From the NCBI RefSeq assembly GCF_009650435.1, contig NZ_VVIP01000013.1, positions 72,771 through 136,770 on the forward strand: a stretch of 64,000 nt of DNA, given 5' to 3'. The translations under genes were made by a program, and so were the position numbers. Under the pieces are notes generated by a model, which had not been told where the DNA came from, did not search any database, and worked only from the letters and a program-made list of their open reading frames with translations. Shown here in pieces: positions 25,431 through 33,954 of this stretch; the first letter of the stretch is position 1, and each line of letters opens with the position of its first letter. Source of the DNA: Foetidibacter luteolus. GTDB lineage: Bacteria; Bacteroidota; Bacteroidia; Chitinophagales; Chitinophagaceae.

Positions 25431-26165
25431 ATGTTTAAGTTTTTTACCGTGGCCGTTTTACTTTGTGTAAACGCAACAATAGCCCGTGGGCAGGATATAG
25501 AGCTTTTTAAATCAGGCAGCGCCCCAAACTCAAGCTATGTGCGGCAAAACAACAGCGCAATACTTGCCGATAGCGCTACGGGAAACATTAATTATTCAGA
25601 TGTGCAAGGCTCGCCTTACTGGAATACAGAATGGAAAATGGCGTTGCTGGTATGTGCAGGCAACATGGAGTTTATGTTGCCACAAGCAAAACTTAACCTG
25701 CTTAACGGAACAGTTCATTACATAAGCGAAACGGGTAAGGAAATGGTTGCCACCAACGCAGTTAACCGCATTGTTTTTTTTGATGGTATTGACACAAGCA
25801 AGCCTGCCGTTGTTTTTGAAAGGTTTTCTTTTACTGACGTTTCTGAAAAGAACAGTTTCTACCTGGCGCTTAACACAGGTAACACAAGGCTGCTAAAACT
25901 GTTTACCGCCAAACTTGAGTCTAAGCTTGACCCGCAGGTGGGCAGCACTGTTCACAGGTTTCAAAATAAAAGCAGCTATTTTCTTTGTGTTAACGAGGTG
26001 GCCAAAACACTAAAAAAGCTAAACAAAGAAAACATTTTTGAATACATTACCGCAACACCAGCCCTTGAAGAGTGGCTGAAAAAAAATAAGAACAGTTTAA
26101 AAAACGAAGAGCAGGTAACCAGCTTTCTCCAATACTACAATAGCATATCTACCGGCGCCAATTAA
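25431..26165 (+). CDS. Secreted protein of unknown function
   Basis: A 244-residue protein with a signal peptide (1-20, ending ARGQ) and a mixed mature part of about 220 residues. I recognise no domain. The middle (LNLLNGTVHYISETGKEMVA, NRIVFF) reads like a beta-rich fold, and the C-terminal half is helical and Lys/Asn-rich. Its start lies 29 bases after the era stop, so it may be cotranscribed with era. Predicted periplasmic or outer-membrane associated. Confidence 0.75.
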   Translation: MFKFFTVAVLLCVNATIARGQDIELFKSGSAPNSSYVRQNNSAILADSATGNINYSDVQGSPYWNTEWKMALLVCAGNMEFMLPQAKLNLLNGTVHYISETGKEMVATNAVNRIVFFDGIDTSKPAVVFERFSFTDVSEKNSFYLALNTGNTRLLKLFTAKLESKLDPQVGSTVHRFQNKSSYFLCVNEVAKTLKKLNKENIFEYITATPALEEWLKKNKNSLKNEEQVTSFLQYYNSISTGAN

Positions 26166-26215
26166 AATTTGTTACCGGCGCCTTTGCATTTAGTTATCAC
26201 ATTTTTTTTCTTTTC

Positions 26216-26317
26216 AGGGGGTGTCCCTCGTGCCTCGGGCCGGGCTTTCCGCTATTACTCCGCCACAAGGCCATGCTGCGATGGCTTCAGCGGGGTAGCC
26301 GCTTCAATCCCTCACCC
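26216..26317 (+). repeat. GGGTGCCCC...CCCTCACCC dispersed repeat, copy 2
   Basis: Runs from GGGGGTGTCCCTCGTGCCTC through CGGGCTTTCCGCTATTACTC to GCTTCAATCCCTCACCC, inverted relative to 10689-10794. Confidence 0.75.
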
Positions 26318-26454
26318 GAAAGCCGGTTGCCGGTTACAGGTAGCTGGTTGCCAGTCTGTTGATGGGTGAGTGTTTGACATTACTTTCTAAAGATGAAGTG
26401 CAAGTTCCTTCCGCAGGAGAGCCGCTAACATTGAACGTTAAACAAAAGAACATT

Positions 26455-26625
26455 GAACAACCAAAGCCTCGTGGAGGCGATATGTTAGTAGCCAAAGAAA
26501 ACAAGCTTTTTTCGAGCGCCGTAGGTGCGATATGTTAAGCAGGGTGATGTGAAACAGCATGCAGCGCATTACCAGGCCCTGTTGCAAGAGGTTGTTTAAC
26601 ATATCGCTCCTACAGAGCTTTGAGG
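26455..26625 (+). repeat. GCCTCGTGGAGGC palindromes with the 82-bp element, copy 4
   Basis: The best-preserved 81-bp element is 26527-26607, bounded by GCGATATGTTAA and TTAACATATCGC with internal CAGGG (26540-26544) able to pair with CCCTG (26577-26581). On either side are small palindromes, AGCCTCGTGGAGGCGATATG and CGCTCCTACAGAGCTT, of the type seen at the window start. Confidence 0.8.
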
Positions 26626-26776
26626 TTGATGCTGAAAATGTAACCACAAGGCTACCCGGCGATTGCCGGTTGATTGGCGAGATAATAGTTAACTAAAAAT
26701 CCTGCCAGGCCAGAGGAAATAATCAACGCTGAATCAATATTGTTTAGTTAAGAAACCAGTATCAGGTTTAGCTTTT

Positions 26777-27020
26777 CGAAACCGTTTTATGTTGCTTGCT
26801 TTTTATGCATCCGCCTTCGATTCCGAAGTTTCGGAAATCAGGCTGGCATCCTACATTGAATGCTGGATTATAATACGCGATATGTTGCGTTCTTACATTA
26901 ACCAATTGTACACTGGCCAACCAAAAAACCTTTTGCACATTGCCGCATAGCGAATCCAACCGTACAAGTGAGTGACACAACCGGTGAATCATAGCAGCAA
27001 TGCAGCCGGGTTCATAAAAA
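26777..27020 (+). repeat. CTTCGATTCCGAAGTTTCGG repeat followed by GTGAGTGACACAAC repeat
   Basis: 26777-26852 matches 15651-15730, and 26943-27020 matches 15920-15990. The two modules occur in the same order and orientation at both sites, about 100-200 bp apart, so they probably spread as one composite. The end, GCCGGGTTCATAAAAAA, is related to the GGGCCCATAAAAA end of the main family. Confidence 0.65.
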
Positions 27021-27042
27021 AGATGAAGCCGAAGGCGAAATT

Positions 27043-28341
27043 CTATTTCAACTTACTGATGACCCACTCTCCTACTTTTATACCTTGTTCGCGGCCATTG
27101 TTAATAGCATCCATAAAATGGATGCCGCCGTAAAAACGGGAAACACCCGCTTCTTCAGCAGCGTGATGAAAAGATTTAAAGCTGCGCGGCGGCAGGCCGT
27201 AACTAACCTCCACACTGTCTGTATAAGCGAAACCATCTCCAAAATAATGCGTAAGAATAGTAGCTGACGCGGCGGATATAACTGAATGGCCGCTAAGGTA
27301 TTCAGGAAAAGGCGGCGTTTGCAACAAGGGGGTCCATTTCGGGTCTATGTACTGGCGTATAGCCGTTTCGGGGCGTACGCGGTTGCTCCTGAATTTCTCA
27401 TCCCAACAGCACATGAATGCATCCATCAGCCCAATGGCAACAGAGGTTTGTATAAGCATGGTTTCTTCAAAACTCTTATTAGCTTTTGCGCATGCTATAC
27501 CGGAAATGCCAAGCCAGTGAGCGCCGGGAGATATTTTTTTGAGGCTCATCTGCAGGTGCCCATCATCCTGCACGGCAAAGGGGTTACAATCCCAGAAAGC
27601 CGCTACTACACGGTGTTCCTGCGGCAGATCTTTACCTTCTTTATAGTTCTGTAGCAACATGGCGTAAAAAGGAGAAGATTTATCTTTTGAGAATGCAACG
27701 GGCGGCGCAGGAATAAACTGGTTGCAGGTATCCAGCGTAAAAGGCCGTACCGTGTTAAAATAAGGCTCAACAGCGGCTATGTAAGCCGGAGGGGTAGGAT
27801 ACCAGCAGCCTTCTTTATTTAACGGCGTATACCGGGGATAATTGCTGATCTTATTGTACCTGTCGGCCTTTGCATAAGCCAGTATTTTTTTGCTTACCGC
27901 AGCGGCATACTTTTTTGATTGTTCCATTGTTTCTTCATCAAACCCGGCCTTAATGCAGGAATCTATAAACGATGCTTCGTAGGCCTGCACCATTTTACCG
28001 GAAGGCTGCAGCTTTTGCGCCGTTTGCAACATGGCAAGAATGGCCGAAAGCTGCACATGATAGCCTTTAATGCTGTCGGGCTTTTGCAAAAGCGGGTATT
28101 GATTAAGGCGGCCATGCATGCTTTTAAAAGACTGATTGTTTTGCGATACCACTTCGTAACCGGCCAGGCAGGTATAAGAAAAGAACCGGGCTGCCAAGGG
28201 CGGGTTGGTGATGTCGTGTATCATAATATCCGTCATTGCAGTAAGCACATTACTGATATCGCGGTTGGTTAGCTGAGGCTGTTGTTTTTTAGCCGTGGTG
28301 CATGCCGTAAAAAAACATATAATGATCACTATTCTTTTCAT
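27043..28341 (-). CDS. Vanadium-dependent haloperoxidase-like lipoprotein
   Basis: A 432-residue protein of the PAP2/vanadium chloroperoxidase superfamily. The vanadate/phosphate pocket is visible as KFRSNRVRPETAIR, then PEYLSGHS with the catalytic histidine, and SRFYGGIHFMDAINNGREQG with the last Arg and His. The signal sequence ends in a lipobox (FFTAC, Cys14), so the protein is membrane-anchored outside the cytoplasm. It could be a haloperoxidase or a phosphatase; sequence alone does not decide. The start (ATG 28347 or 28341) falls immediately after the stop of the UnbV gene, implying translational coupling. Confidence 0.85.
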   Translation of the reverse strand: MKRIVIIICFFTACTTAKKQQPQLTNRDISNVLTAMTDIMIHDITNPPLAARFFSYTCLAGYEVVSQNNQSFKSMHGRLNQYPLLQKPDSIKGYHVQLSAILAMLQTAQKLQPSGKMVQAYEASFIDSCIKAGFDEETMEQSKKYAAAVSKKILAYAKADRYNKISNYPRYTPLNKEGCWYPTPPAYIAAVEPYFNTVRPFTLDTCNQFIPAPPVAFSKDKSSPFYAMLLQNYKEGKDLPQEHRVVAAFWDCNPFAVQDDGHLQMSLKKISPGAHWLGISGIACAKANKSFEETMLIQTSVAIGLMDAFMCCWDEKFRSNRVRPETAIRQYIDPKWTPLLQTPPFPEYLSGHSVISAASATILTHYFGDGFAYTDSVEVSYGLPPRSFKSFHHAAEEAGVSRFYGGIHFMDAINNGREQGIKVGEWVISKLK

Positions 28342-28347
28342 ACACAT

Positions 28348-31300
28348 TTATTTTGCCTTATACGCTTTTACAGGTTGTTGATTAATACCGAACAGCAGGG
28401 TGTTGTTATCAAGCTTAAGTACAGACCTTACATCTCCCCGCAGACTAAAGCCTGATTGCCGCTGGTTGATATAACTGAAATTACCCTTGCCATCGCCTTT
28501 TAAGAGAGTGCCGTAATTGGCATCATAATTACCAAAGCGCAGCCTGGCATGTGTGATATTGCCCGCCAGTAACAGGTCTTCATTTCCATCTTTATCATAA
28601 TCCAGTGATGTGATGGCAAACACGGGTGAAAACTGCGCCTGTACAGGTAGTTTTTGCTCTGTAAATTTTCCATCGGCGCCTGCCTGGAAGTATGCAGTTT
28701 GCAGGTAGTTGGCTGAAAGCTGTTTTACATCTTTCAATTCATCCTGGGAGAATATTTCTTTCAGTGTAAGATCGGCATAACTTTTATAGTCAGTATAGCG
28801 GGCACGCATTATGCTCATCTGGTCTAACAATTCATCCCTTGTTACATAGGGATAGCTTTTGCCCTGGATATAAAAACAGAGTATGGGGTCAACGGAGCCG
28901 TTGTCATCAAAATCTTTGTAATACATTTCGGCAGGCTCTTTATCGCTGGCCTTGCATTGGGTATTAAGCCCCAGGTTGCCAATAATCAAATCCTGCCTGC
29001 CATCCTTGTTAAAGTCGCCAACAAAAAGCTTATTCCACCAACCGCTGTATTCTTTGGCAAAATAATCTTTGGTTTTATTTTGCAGCCTGCCACCGTTATT
29101 GATGAAAACAGATACAGGCATCCACTCCCCTACCACTACAAGGTCGCTTACCTTATCGTTGTTCATATCCACCCAGGCGGCATCTGTTACCATACCTGCA
29201 TTTTGCAACGCTGGTGCTACTTCGGCAATTTTATTAGCAAATTTTCCTTTACCATCATTCATTAATAAAAAGCTTTGTGGCGTTTCAGGATAACGGCCAG
29301 GTATTACCCTGCCGCCCACAAACAGGTCGGCAAAGCCATCCCCGTTTACATCGGCTGCCCGCACACAACTTTTGCTAACTTTCATTACGGGCAATGCATC
29401 ACTGGCTTTCACGAAGTTGCCTTTCCCATCGTTCATGTAAAGCCTGTCCTGCAGGGCAGCATCATCCGGCTGGTAATTGTGATAGCCGCCACTGGCCACA
29501 TACAAATCCACAAAACCATCCTTATTTACATCAACGAATGCAGCATCGGCATCTTCGCATAATTTATCTGCATCAAATGCAGGCTGCGCATGTTTTGCAA
29601 ACTCACCGTTCTTTTGTTGCAGGTATATGGCGCCCGGCTGGCCACTGCCGCCGCCTGCGAATACATCTTCCAGGCCATCGCCGTTTACATCGGCCTTAGC
29701 CAGGCAGGGCCCGGCAAAGGAAAGCGGGTTAACCAGCAGCGGCTGACGTTTAAAATCGTTAATGCTGTTTGAAGCGTTGGTGTAATTAAGCGGCGGTTTC
29801 ACTTCCTGGAACAACGGCTGTACAGCAGCGTCCTGCCGGGTGGTTTTTACTGCATCGGTTTCTTTAAGAGTAAGTGCCTGGTTAGCTTTTATGTTGGCAA
29901 CGGTTTGTGCTTTACCACTTAGCCATGTAATACGCAAGGAATCTATATTGGTTTCTTTGCCTAACCCAAAATGCAATACCGGTGATACCGATGACTGGTA
30001 ACCCCTGGCCGGCATTTGTTCCAGGTATTGTATTGAGCCTTTGTTATACAACATTACTTTGGCGCCGATGCCCTGGGTATTTTTTCCTTCTCCCTGCAAT
30101 TTTACAGAGAGATAATGATTGTCTTTTTGTTTGTCCGATTCATTGCGGTAAATAAACGCGGGCTGATTAATATTATTTACTATTAAATCCAGGTCTCCAT
30201 CGTTGTCAAGGTCTGCATAGGCAGCACCATTGCTGTTTGAGGGGGTTGAGAAGCCCCATTGGCTGCTGACATCTGAAAATACAACGCCATCTTTATTCCT
30301 GAACATGTAATTCGTTACGTTGGATGAGGGCATTTGTGCGACCAATTCCAGCACCTGGTCTTTTTGCAACCTTCCTTTGCTTTGAACATAGTCGTTCATG
30401 TACTTCATAAAATCCATGTTCGTAAAATCCCGCAGGTACCCGTTGGTTACATATAAATCCTTCCAGCCATCATTATCATAATCCGCAAACAAGGGCGCCC
30501 AACTCCAATCTGTGTTAGAAATATTTGACACCTGCCCTACCTCGCTAAATGTACCATCGCCATTATTCAGTTGAAGCATATTACGCATATACTGGTAGTA
30601 GAATCCGCTGCGAAGGCTTAATTCGAATTTTTCATAATTGTCCGGAGCGAACAGCAATTTTTGCCTGCGGTTATCCTCTGGCAACATGTCTAAAGTAAAA
30701 ATATCCGGCAAGCCGTCGTTATTAACGTCGGACACATTGTTACCCATTGAAAAATGGCTTATATGCCCGGCTGCAGACTGCAGTTTATCAGTAAATGTTC
30801 CGTTTTTATTATTGATATAGAGGTAATCGGGAACACCATAATCGTTGGAAACATAAATATCCGGCCAGCTATCACCATCAATATCCGCTATACCTGCACC
30901 AAGGCCATAAGTAAGCGCAGATCCATTTATACCCGCTTTAGCGCTTATATCTGTAAAACTGTTGTTATCGTTCCGGTACAATTTTACTCCTGTATAGGGG
31001 TCCCTTTCTGAAAGTACTGCTTTAGTCCTTGCTTCATCCAGCACCGGCAGATTATCTGGATTGTGGTTAAGCAGCAACATGTCCATATCGCTATCTTTAT
31101 CAAAATCAAAGAAAAAAGCCTGTGTGCTATACCCGGAATCCGCAAGACCATATTCCTTTGACATTTCATAAAAAACAGGCATACCTTCTTTATCATTGCC
31201 CTGGTTGACGAATAATTGATTAGTCCTTTTGGCCACGGGCATCTTGCCGGAATAACAAACATATATATCAAGTAAGCCATCTCCGTTCACATCGGCCATT

Positions 31301-31677
31301 GTAACGCCGGTTTTCCATGGGCCGGGCCTTGTAAGAACACCTGATTCAACTGTGATGTCCTGAAACTTTAGATTGCCTTTATTAAGGTATAGCTTTCCAA
31401 CTTCCAGGTTAGCTGAAAAATATATGTCCGCCAGGCCGTCATTATTAATGTCACCGGTAGCAACACCTCCTCCGTTGTAAAAATATTCATACAAAAGCAC
31501 ATTTGTATTCGGACCATCTTTCAAAGTGTTTGCGAAACCAATAGAGGTCTGTTCTGCTGACAACAGCGTAAACAACGCATCCTTTGCATCAGCAGCTTGA
31601 TTGTTTTTATCAGATTGGCAGGAGGTTAATAGGATAGCCGCAAGAATACAGGTTAAACAAAGCAGTCTGGTTCTCAA
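28348..31677 (-). CDS. VCBS/FG-GAP repeat lipoprotein with UnbV/ASPIC domain
   Basis: An 1109-residue surface or periplasmic lipoprotein (lipobox LLTSC, Cys20). It contains about a dozen calcium-binding beta-propeller-type repeats of the form DxNxDGxxD (for example GDINNDGLADIYFS, DVNGDGLLDIYVC, DIDGDSWPDIYVS). In the middle is an ASPIC/UnbV module (GIGAKVMLYN ... QMPARGYQSSVSP ... VLHFGLG). Proteins of this type are regularly encoded with SusC/SusD pairs and are thought to bind ligands at the cell surface. It lies between susD and the haloperoxidase-like gene, separated from susD by a 420-bp spacer with a repeat remnant. Confidence 0.9.
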   Translation of the reverse strand: MRTRLLCLTCILAAILLTSCQSDKNNQAADAKDALFTLLSAEQTSIGFANTLKDGPNTNVLLYEYFYNGGGVATGDINNDGLADIYFSANLEVGKLYLNKGNLKFQDITVESGVLTRPGPWKTGVTMADVNGDGLLDIYVCYSGKMPVAKRTNQLFVNQGNDKEGMPVFYEMSKEYGLADSGYSTQAFFFDFDKDSDMDMLLLNHNPDNLPVLDEARTKAVLSERDPYTGVKLYRNDNNSFTDISAKAGINGSALTYGLGAGIADIDGDSWPDIYVSNDYGVPDYLYINNKNGTFTDKLQSAAGHISHFSMGNNVSDVNNDGLPDIFTLDMLPEDNRRQKLLFAPDNYEKFELSLRSGFYYQYMRNMLQLNNGDGTFSEVGQVSNISNTDWSWAPLFADYDNDGWKDLYVTNGYLRDFTNMDFMKYMNDYVQSKGRLQKDQVLELVAQMPSSNVTNYMFRNKDGVVFSDVSSQWGFSTPSNSNGAAYADLDNDGDLDLIVNNINQPAFIYRNESDKQKDNHYLSVKLQGEGKNTQGIGAKVMLYNKGSIQYLEQMPARGYQSSVSPVLHFGLGKETNIDSLRITWLSGKAQTVANIKANQALTLKETDAVKTTRQDAAVQPLFQEVKPPLNYTNASNSINDFKRQPLLVNPLSFAGPCLAKADVNGDGLEDVFAGGGSGQPGAIYLQQKNGEFAKHAQPAFDADKLCEDADAAFVDVNKDGFVDLYVASGGYHNYQPDDAALQDRLYMNDGKGNFVKASDALPVMKVSKSCVRAADVNGDGFADLFVGGRVIPGRYPETPQSFLLMNDGKGKFANKIAEVAPALQNAGMVTDAAWVDMNNDKVSDLVVVGEWMPVSVFINNGGRLQNKTKDYFAKEYSGWWNKLFVGDFNKDGRQDLIIGNLGLNTQCKASDKEPAEMYYKDFDDNGSVDPILCFYIQGKSYPYVTRDELLDQMSIMRARYTDYKSYADLTLKEIFSQDELKDVKQLSANYLQTAYFQAGADGKFTEQKLPVQAQFSPVFAITSLDYDKDGNEDLLLAGNITHARLRFGNYDANYGTLLKGDGKGNFSYINQRQSGFSLRGDVRSVLKLDNNTLLFGINQQPVKAYKAK

Positions 31678-32041
31678 GTCAAAAAGTTTGATTGTTCAAA
31701 AAGCAATGGTTACAAAAATCTAAAATTATAGAGAGTTATATAAATAAGCTATATCAAAGTTTTTCAGGCCCATTGTAAAAATCCGTTATGGTCACTAATA
31801 AAATCATTTCCGTAGAAAATATGGGGCTTTCTTCTATGGTATTTCAATGTAGCTGTAGTCCCGGCTTTTCACTGCAACTCCGCCACAAAAGCCTGTCACA
31901 AAGCCTTCAGCGGGGTTTCCGTTGCAATCCGGCAGCCCATCACCCGCAGGAACAATGCCGGGCATTACCGGCAATAAATGTCTGCAGATTTATAAAACCT
32001 AACGATTATTTTATTTACGGGCTGTCATTACACAAATAGTT
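31678..32041. repeat. Spacer with a degenerate GGGTGCCCC...CCCTCACCC repeat
   Basis: 31858-31945 keeps CCGGCTTTTC, ACTCCGCCACAAAAGCC, CTTCAGCGGGGTTTCCG and CATCACCC of the dispersed repeat, but the outer end has eroded. The rest of the spacer shows nothing recognisable. It splits the SusC/D genes from the two downstream genes. Confidence 0.55.
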
Positions 32042-32064
32042 ATGCCGGCAAATACACCGGCATA
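32042..32064 (-). terminator. Weak hairpin after susD
   Basis: ATGCCGG-CAAATACA-CCGGCAT forms a 7-bp stem about 40 bases beyond the susD stop, without a clear T-run. It may attenuate transcription into the downstream genes. Confidence 0.35.
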
Positions 32065-32099
32065 ACCATTTCTAAACAAAGTAAAAGCTATATGTACTG

Positions 32100-33944
32100 T
32101 TAATAGCCAGGATTCTGTATCAGCTTATTATTCTTATTCATCTCATCCAATCTTATTGGCGGGAAATAAAGCTTATCATGCCAGCTACGGTTTTCTACGC
32201 CTGATTCTATGTTTTGCACAGTGTAAGTGTAGTCGTAGTTGTCTTTGCTGTACCTGTAAACATTAACTGTTTTACCAGCTTTAAGCTTACCTGTAATTTT
32301 CATTATCCTTACTTTTTGGCCTAAAACATCGGGGGCAATCATCCAGCGCCTTGCATCATAAAAACGTTGCTCTTCAAACATCATTTCAATATTACGTTCG
32401 TTTTGATAGCGTTTCACCAATGCATCACCAGACTCGGTTATGGCAGGCATACCAGCCCTGAAGCGTATCCTGTTCAGCCATGTTTTAGCTTCTGCCTCTT
32501 CTCCCAGCTCCAGGCAGGCTTCTATGTAATTGAATACAACTTCAGTAAACCTTATCTGGATAGATGGTATTTCCTGGCGCTGGTTCATATCCACAATAGC
32601 GGGATCGTCATTCGTAAATTTCCTGATGGAATAACCGGTACGTGTACCGTTCCAGTTTTCTATGGAGCTATTCCTGGTATCCAAACCGAAGTAAACAGCA
32701 GGAGAGCTTGAGCTACCTACTTCATAGGTTCCAAACTGTATTTCTCCATAAGGGTCAACAGCGGCACCATCGGTAGTGCGGGGTTTCCATTTGCAACCAT
32801 CATAAAAAACAGATGCATAGAAACGGGGATCTCTGTTTGCATAAGGATCCGCTGCCTGTTCCGGCTTACTCCAGTCGAATTTGGTACCATCCATCATTTC
32901 ATAGCTGTCCACCAGGTTTTGTGTGGGTTCGCTGGATGTCCATCCATGGTAACCGTTGGTGGTATTGTTCCTGGGATACCATGCGCCCCAATCATCGGGG
33001 GAAGCATTTATGTAATACTTGGAAAAAATGGATTCTCTTTCACCGCCACCTCTTGAAAGGTAGACGTTCGTATAAGCAGTAATAGCTTCGTCTTTTGTTA
33101 AAGGTGCGCCTAAGTCAAGCATATACCCATATTTGCCCAAATCCATCACAGCCTTTGCAGCATCTTTGGCTTTTTGCCAGCGGGCAGTGCGGTCCCCGCT
33201 TACGTACCCTAATAATTCAGGATTTGAAAATCCGTTAATCACTGATGATTTTGCTTTAGCTGTAGGTATATCGTGCAGGTCGCTGGCGGCATACAATAAT
33301 ACTCTTGCTTTAAGCGCCATTGCAGCATCGGTAGTTGCACGGCCCAAAGCCATGTTTTTTCCGTTCAGCAACATCGCGGAGGAATCAAGGTCGCTGATGA
33401 TAGCATCTACACACTCCTCGTACGTATTTCTTGCAATGGTAAAATCAGGACTGTTAAGCGTGTAAGTTGACTTAATAATTGGTACGCCACCATAATAACG
33501 CAGCATTTGGTTATAGCAATAAGCCCGCATAAAATAGGTTTCACCTTTTAGCCTATCTACGGCCCCTGCATCAAATGTTGCCTTGCTGAGGTTTTCCAAT
33601 GCAATGTTGGCGGCCCTTATCCTCGCATACATTTCATTCCAGTCGTAAGTATTGTTAACCCAACCCACATTGGTAGGACTAATGTTGGCTTCCATAATAT
33701 CCATCCTGCCAAAGTTATACAGCGCATTGTCTGTAATACAATCCATGCTTTCCTGGTTTAACAGGCCATCGCGAATTGCATTGTAGATATCTGTTACAAA
33801 CAACTCCGAGAGGGCAGCATCATTCCAAACATTATCGGCCGATGCTTTATCCAAAGGTTGCGTATCCAGAAAGTCACGGCTGCATGCTGTAAACATTAAA
33901 CCAACAGATAAAAAAATTGCAATATTTTTTGAGATATTTTTCAT
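32100..33944 (-). CDS. SusD/RagB-family nutrient-binding outer-membrane lipoprotein
   Basis: A 614-residue SusD-type lipoprotein (Cys21 in FTAC), with DFLDTQPLDKAS shortly after the cysteine as in the family. It has TPR-like helices (ERIRAANIALENL, YFMRAYCYNQMLRYYGGVPI) and the C-terminal RagB domain (NRIRFRAGMPAI, ERNIEMMFEEQRFYDARRW). It caps the SusC barrel and binds the imported ligand. ATG 33944 starts 11 bases after the susC stop; a TTG at 33953 is less likely. The substrate cannot be named, since no glycoside hydrolase is adjacent. Confidence 0.93.
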   Translation of the reverse strand: MKNISKNIAIFLSVGLMFTACSRDFLDTQPLDKASADNVWNDAALSELFVTDIYNAIRDGLLNQESMDCITDNALYNFGRMDIMEANISPTNVGWVNNTYDWNEMYARIRAANIALENLSKATFDAGAVDRLKGETYFMRAYCYNQMLRYYGGVPIIKSTYTLNSPDFTIARNTYEECVDAIISDLDSSAMLLNGKNMALGRATTDAAMALKARVLLYAASDLHDIPTAKAKSSVINGFSNPELLGYVSGDRTARWQKAKDAAKAVMDLGKYGYMLDLGAPLTKDEAITAYTNVYLSRGGGERESIFSKYYINASPDDWGAWYPRNNTTNGYHGWTSSEPTQNLVDSYEMMDGTKFDWSKPEQAADPYANRDPRFYASVFYDGCKWKPRTTDGAAVDPYGEIQFGTYEVGSSSSPAVYFGLDTRNSSIENWNGTRTGYSIRKFTNDDPAIVDMNQRQEIPSIQIRFTEVVFNYIEACLELGEEAEAKTWLNRIRFRAGMPAITESGDALVKRYQNERNIEMMFEEQRFYDARRWMIAPDVLGQKVRIMKITGKLKAGKTVNVYRYSKDNYDYTYTVQNIESGVENRSWHDKLYFPPIRLDEMNKNNKLIQNPGY

Positions 33945-33954
33945 TGCGTTCAAT

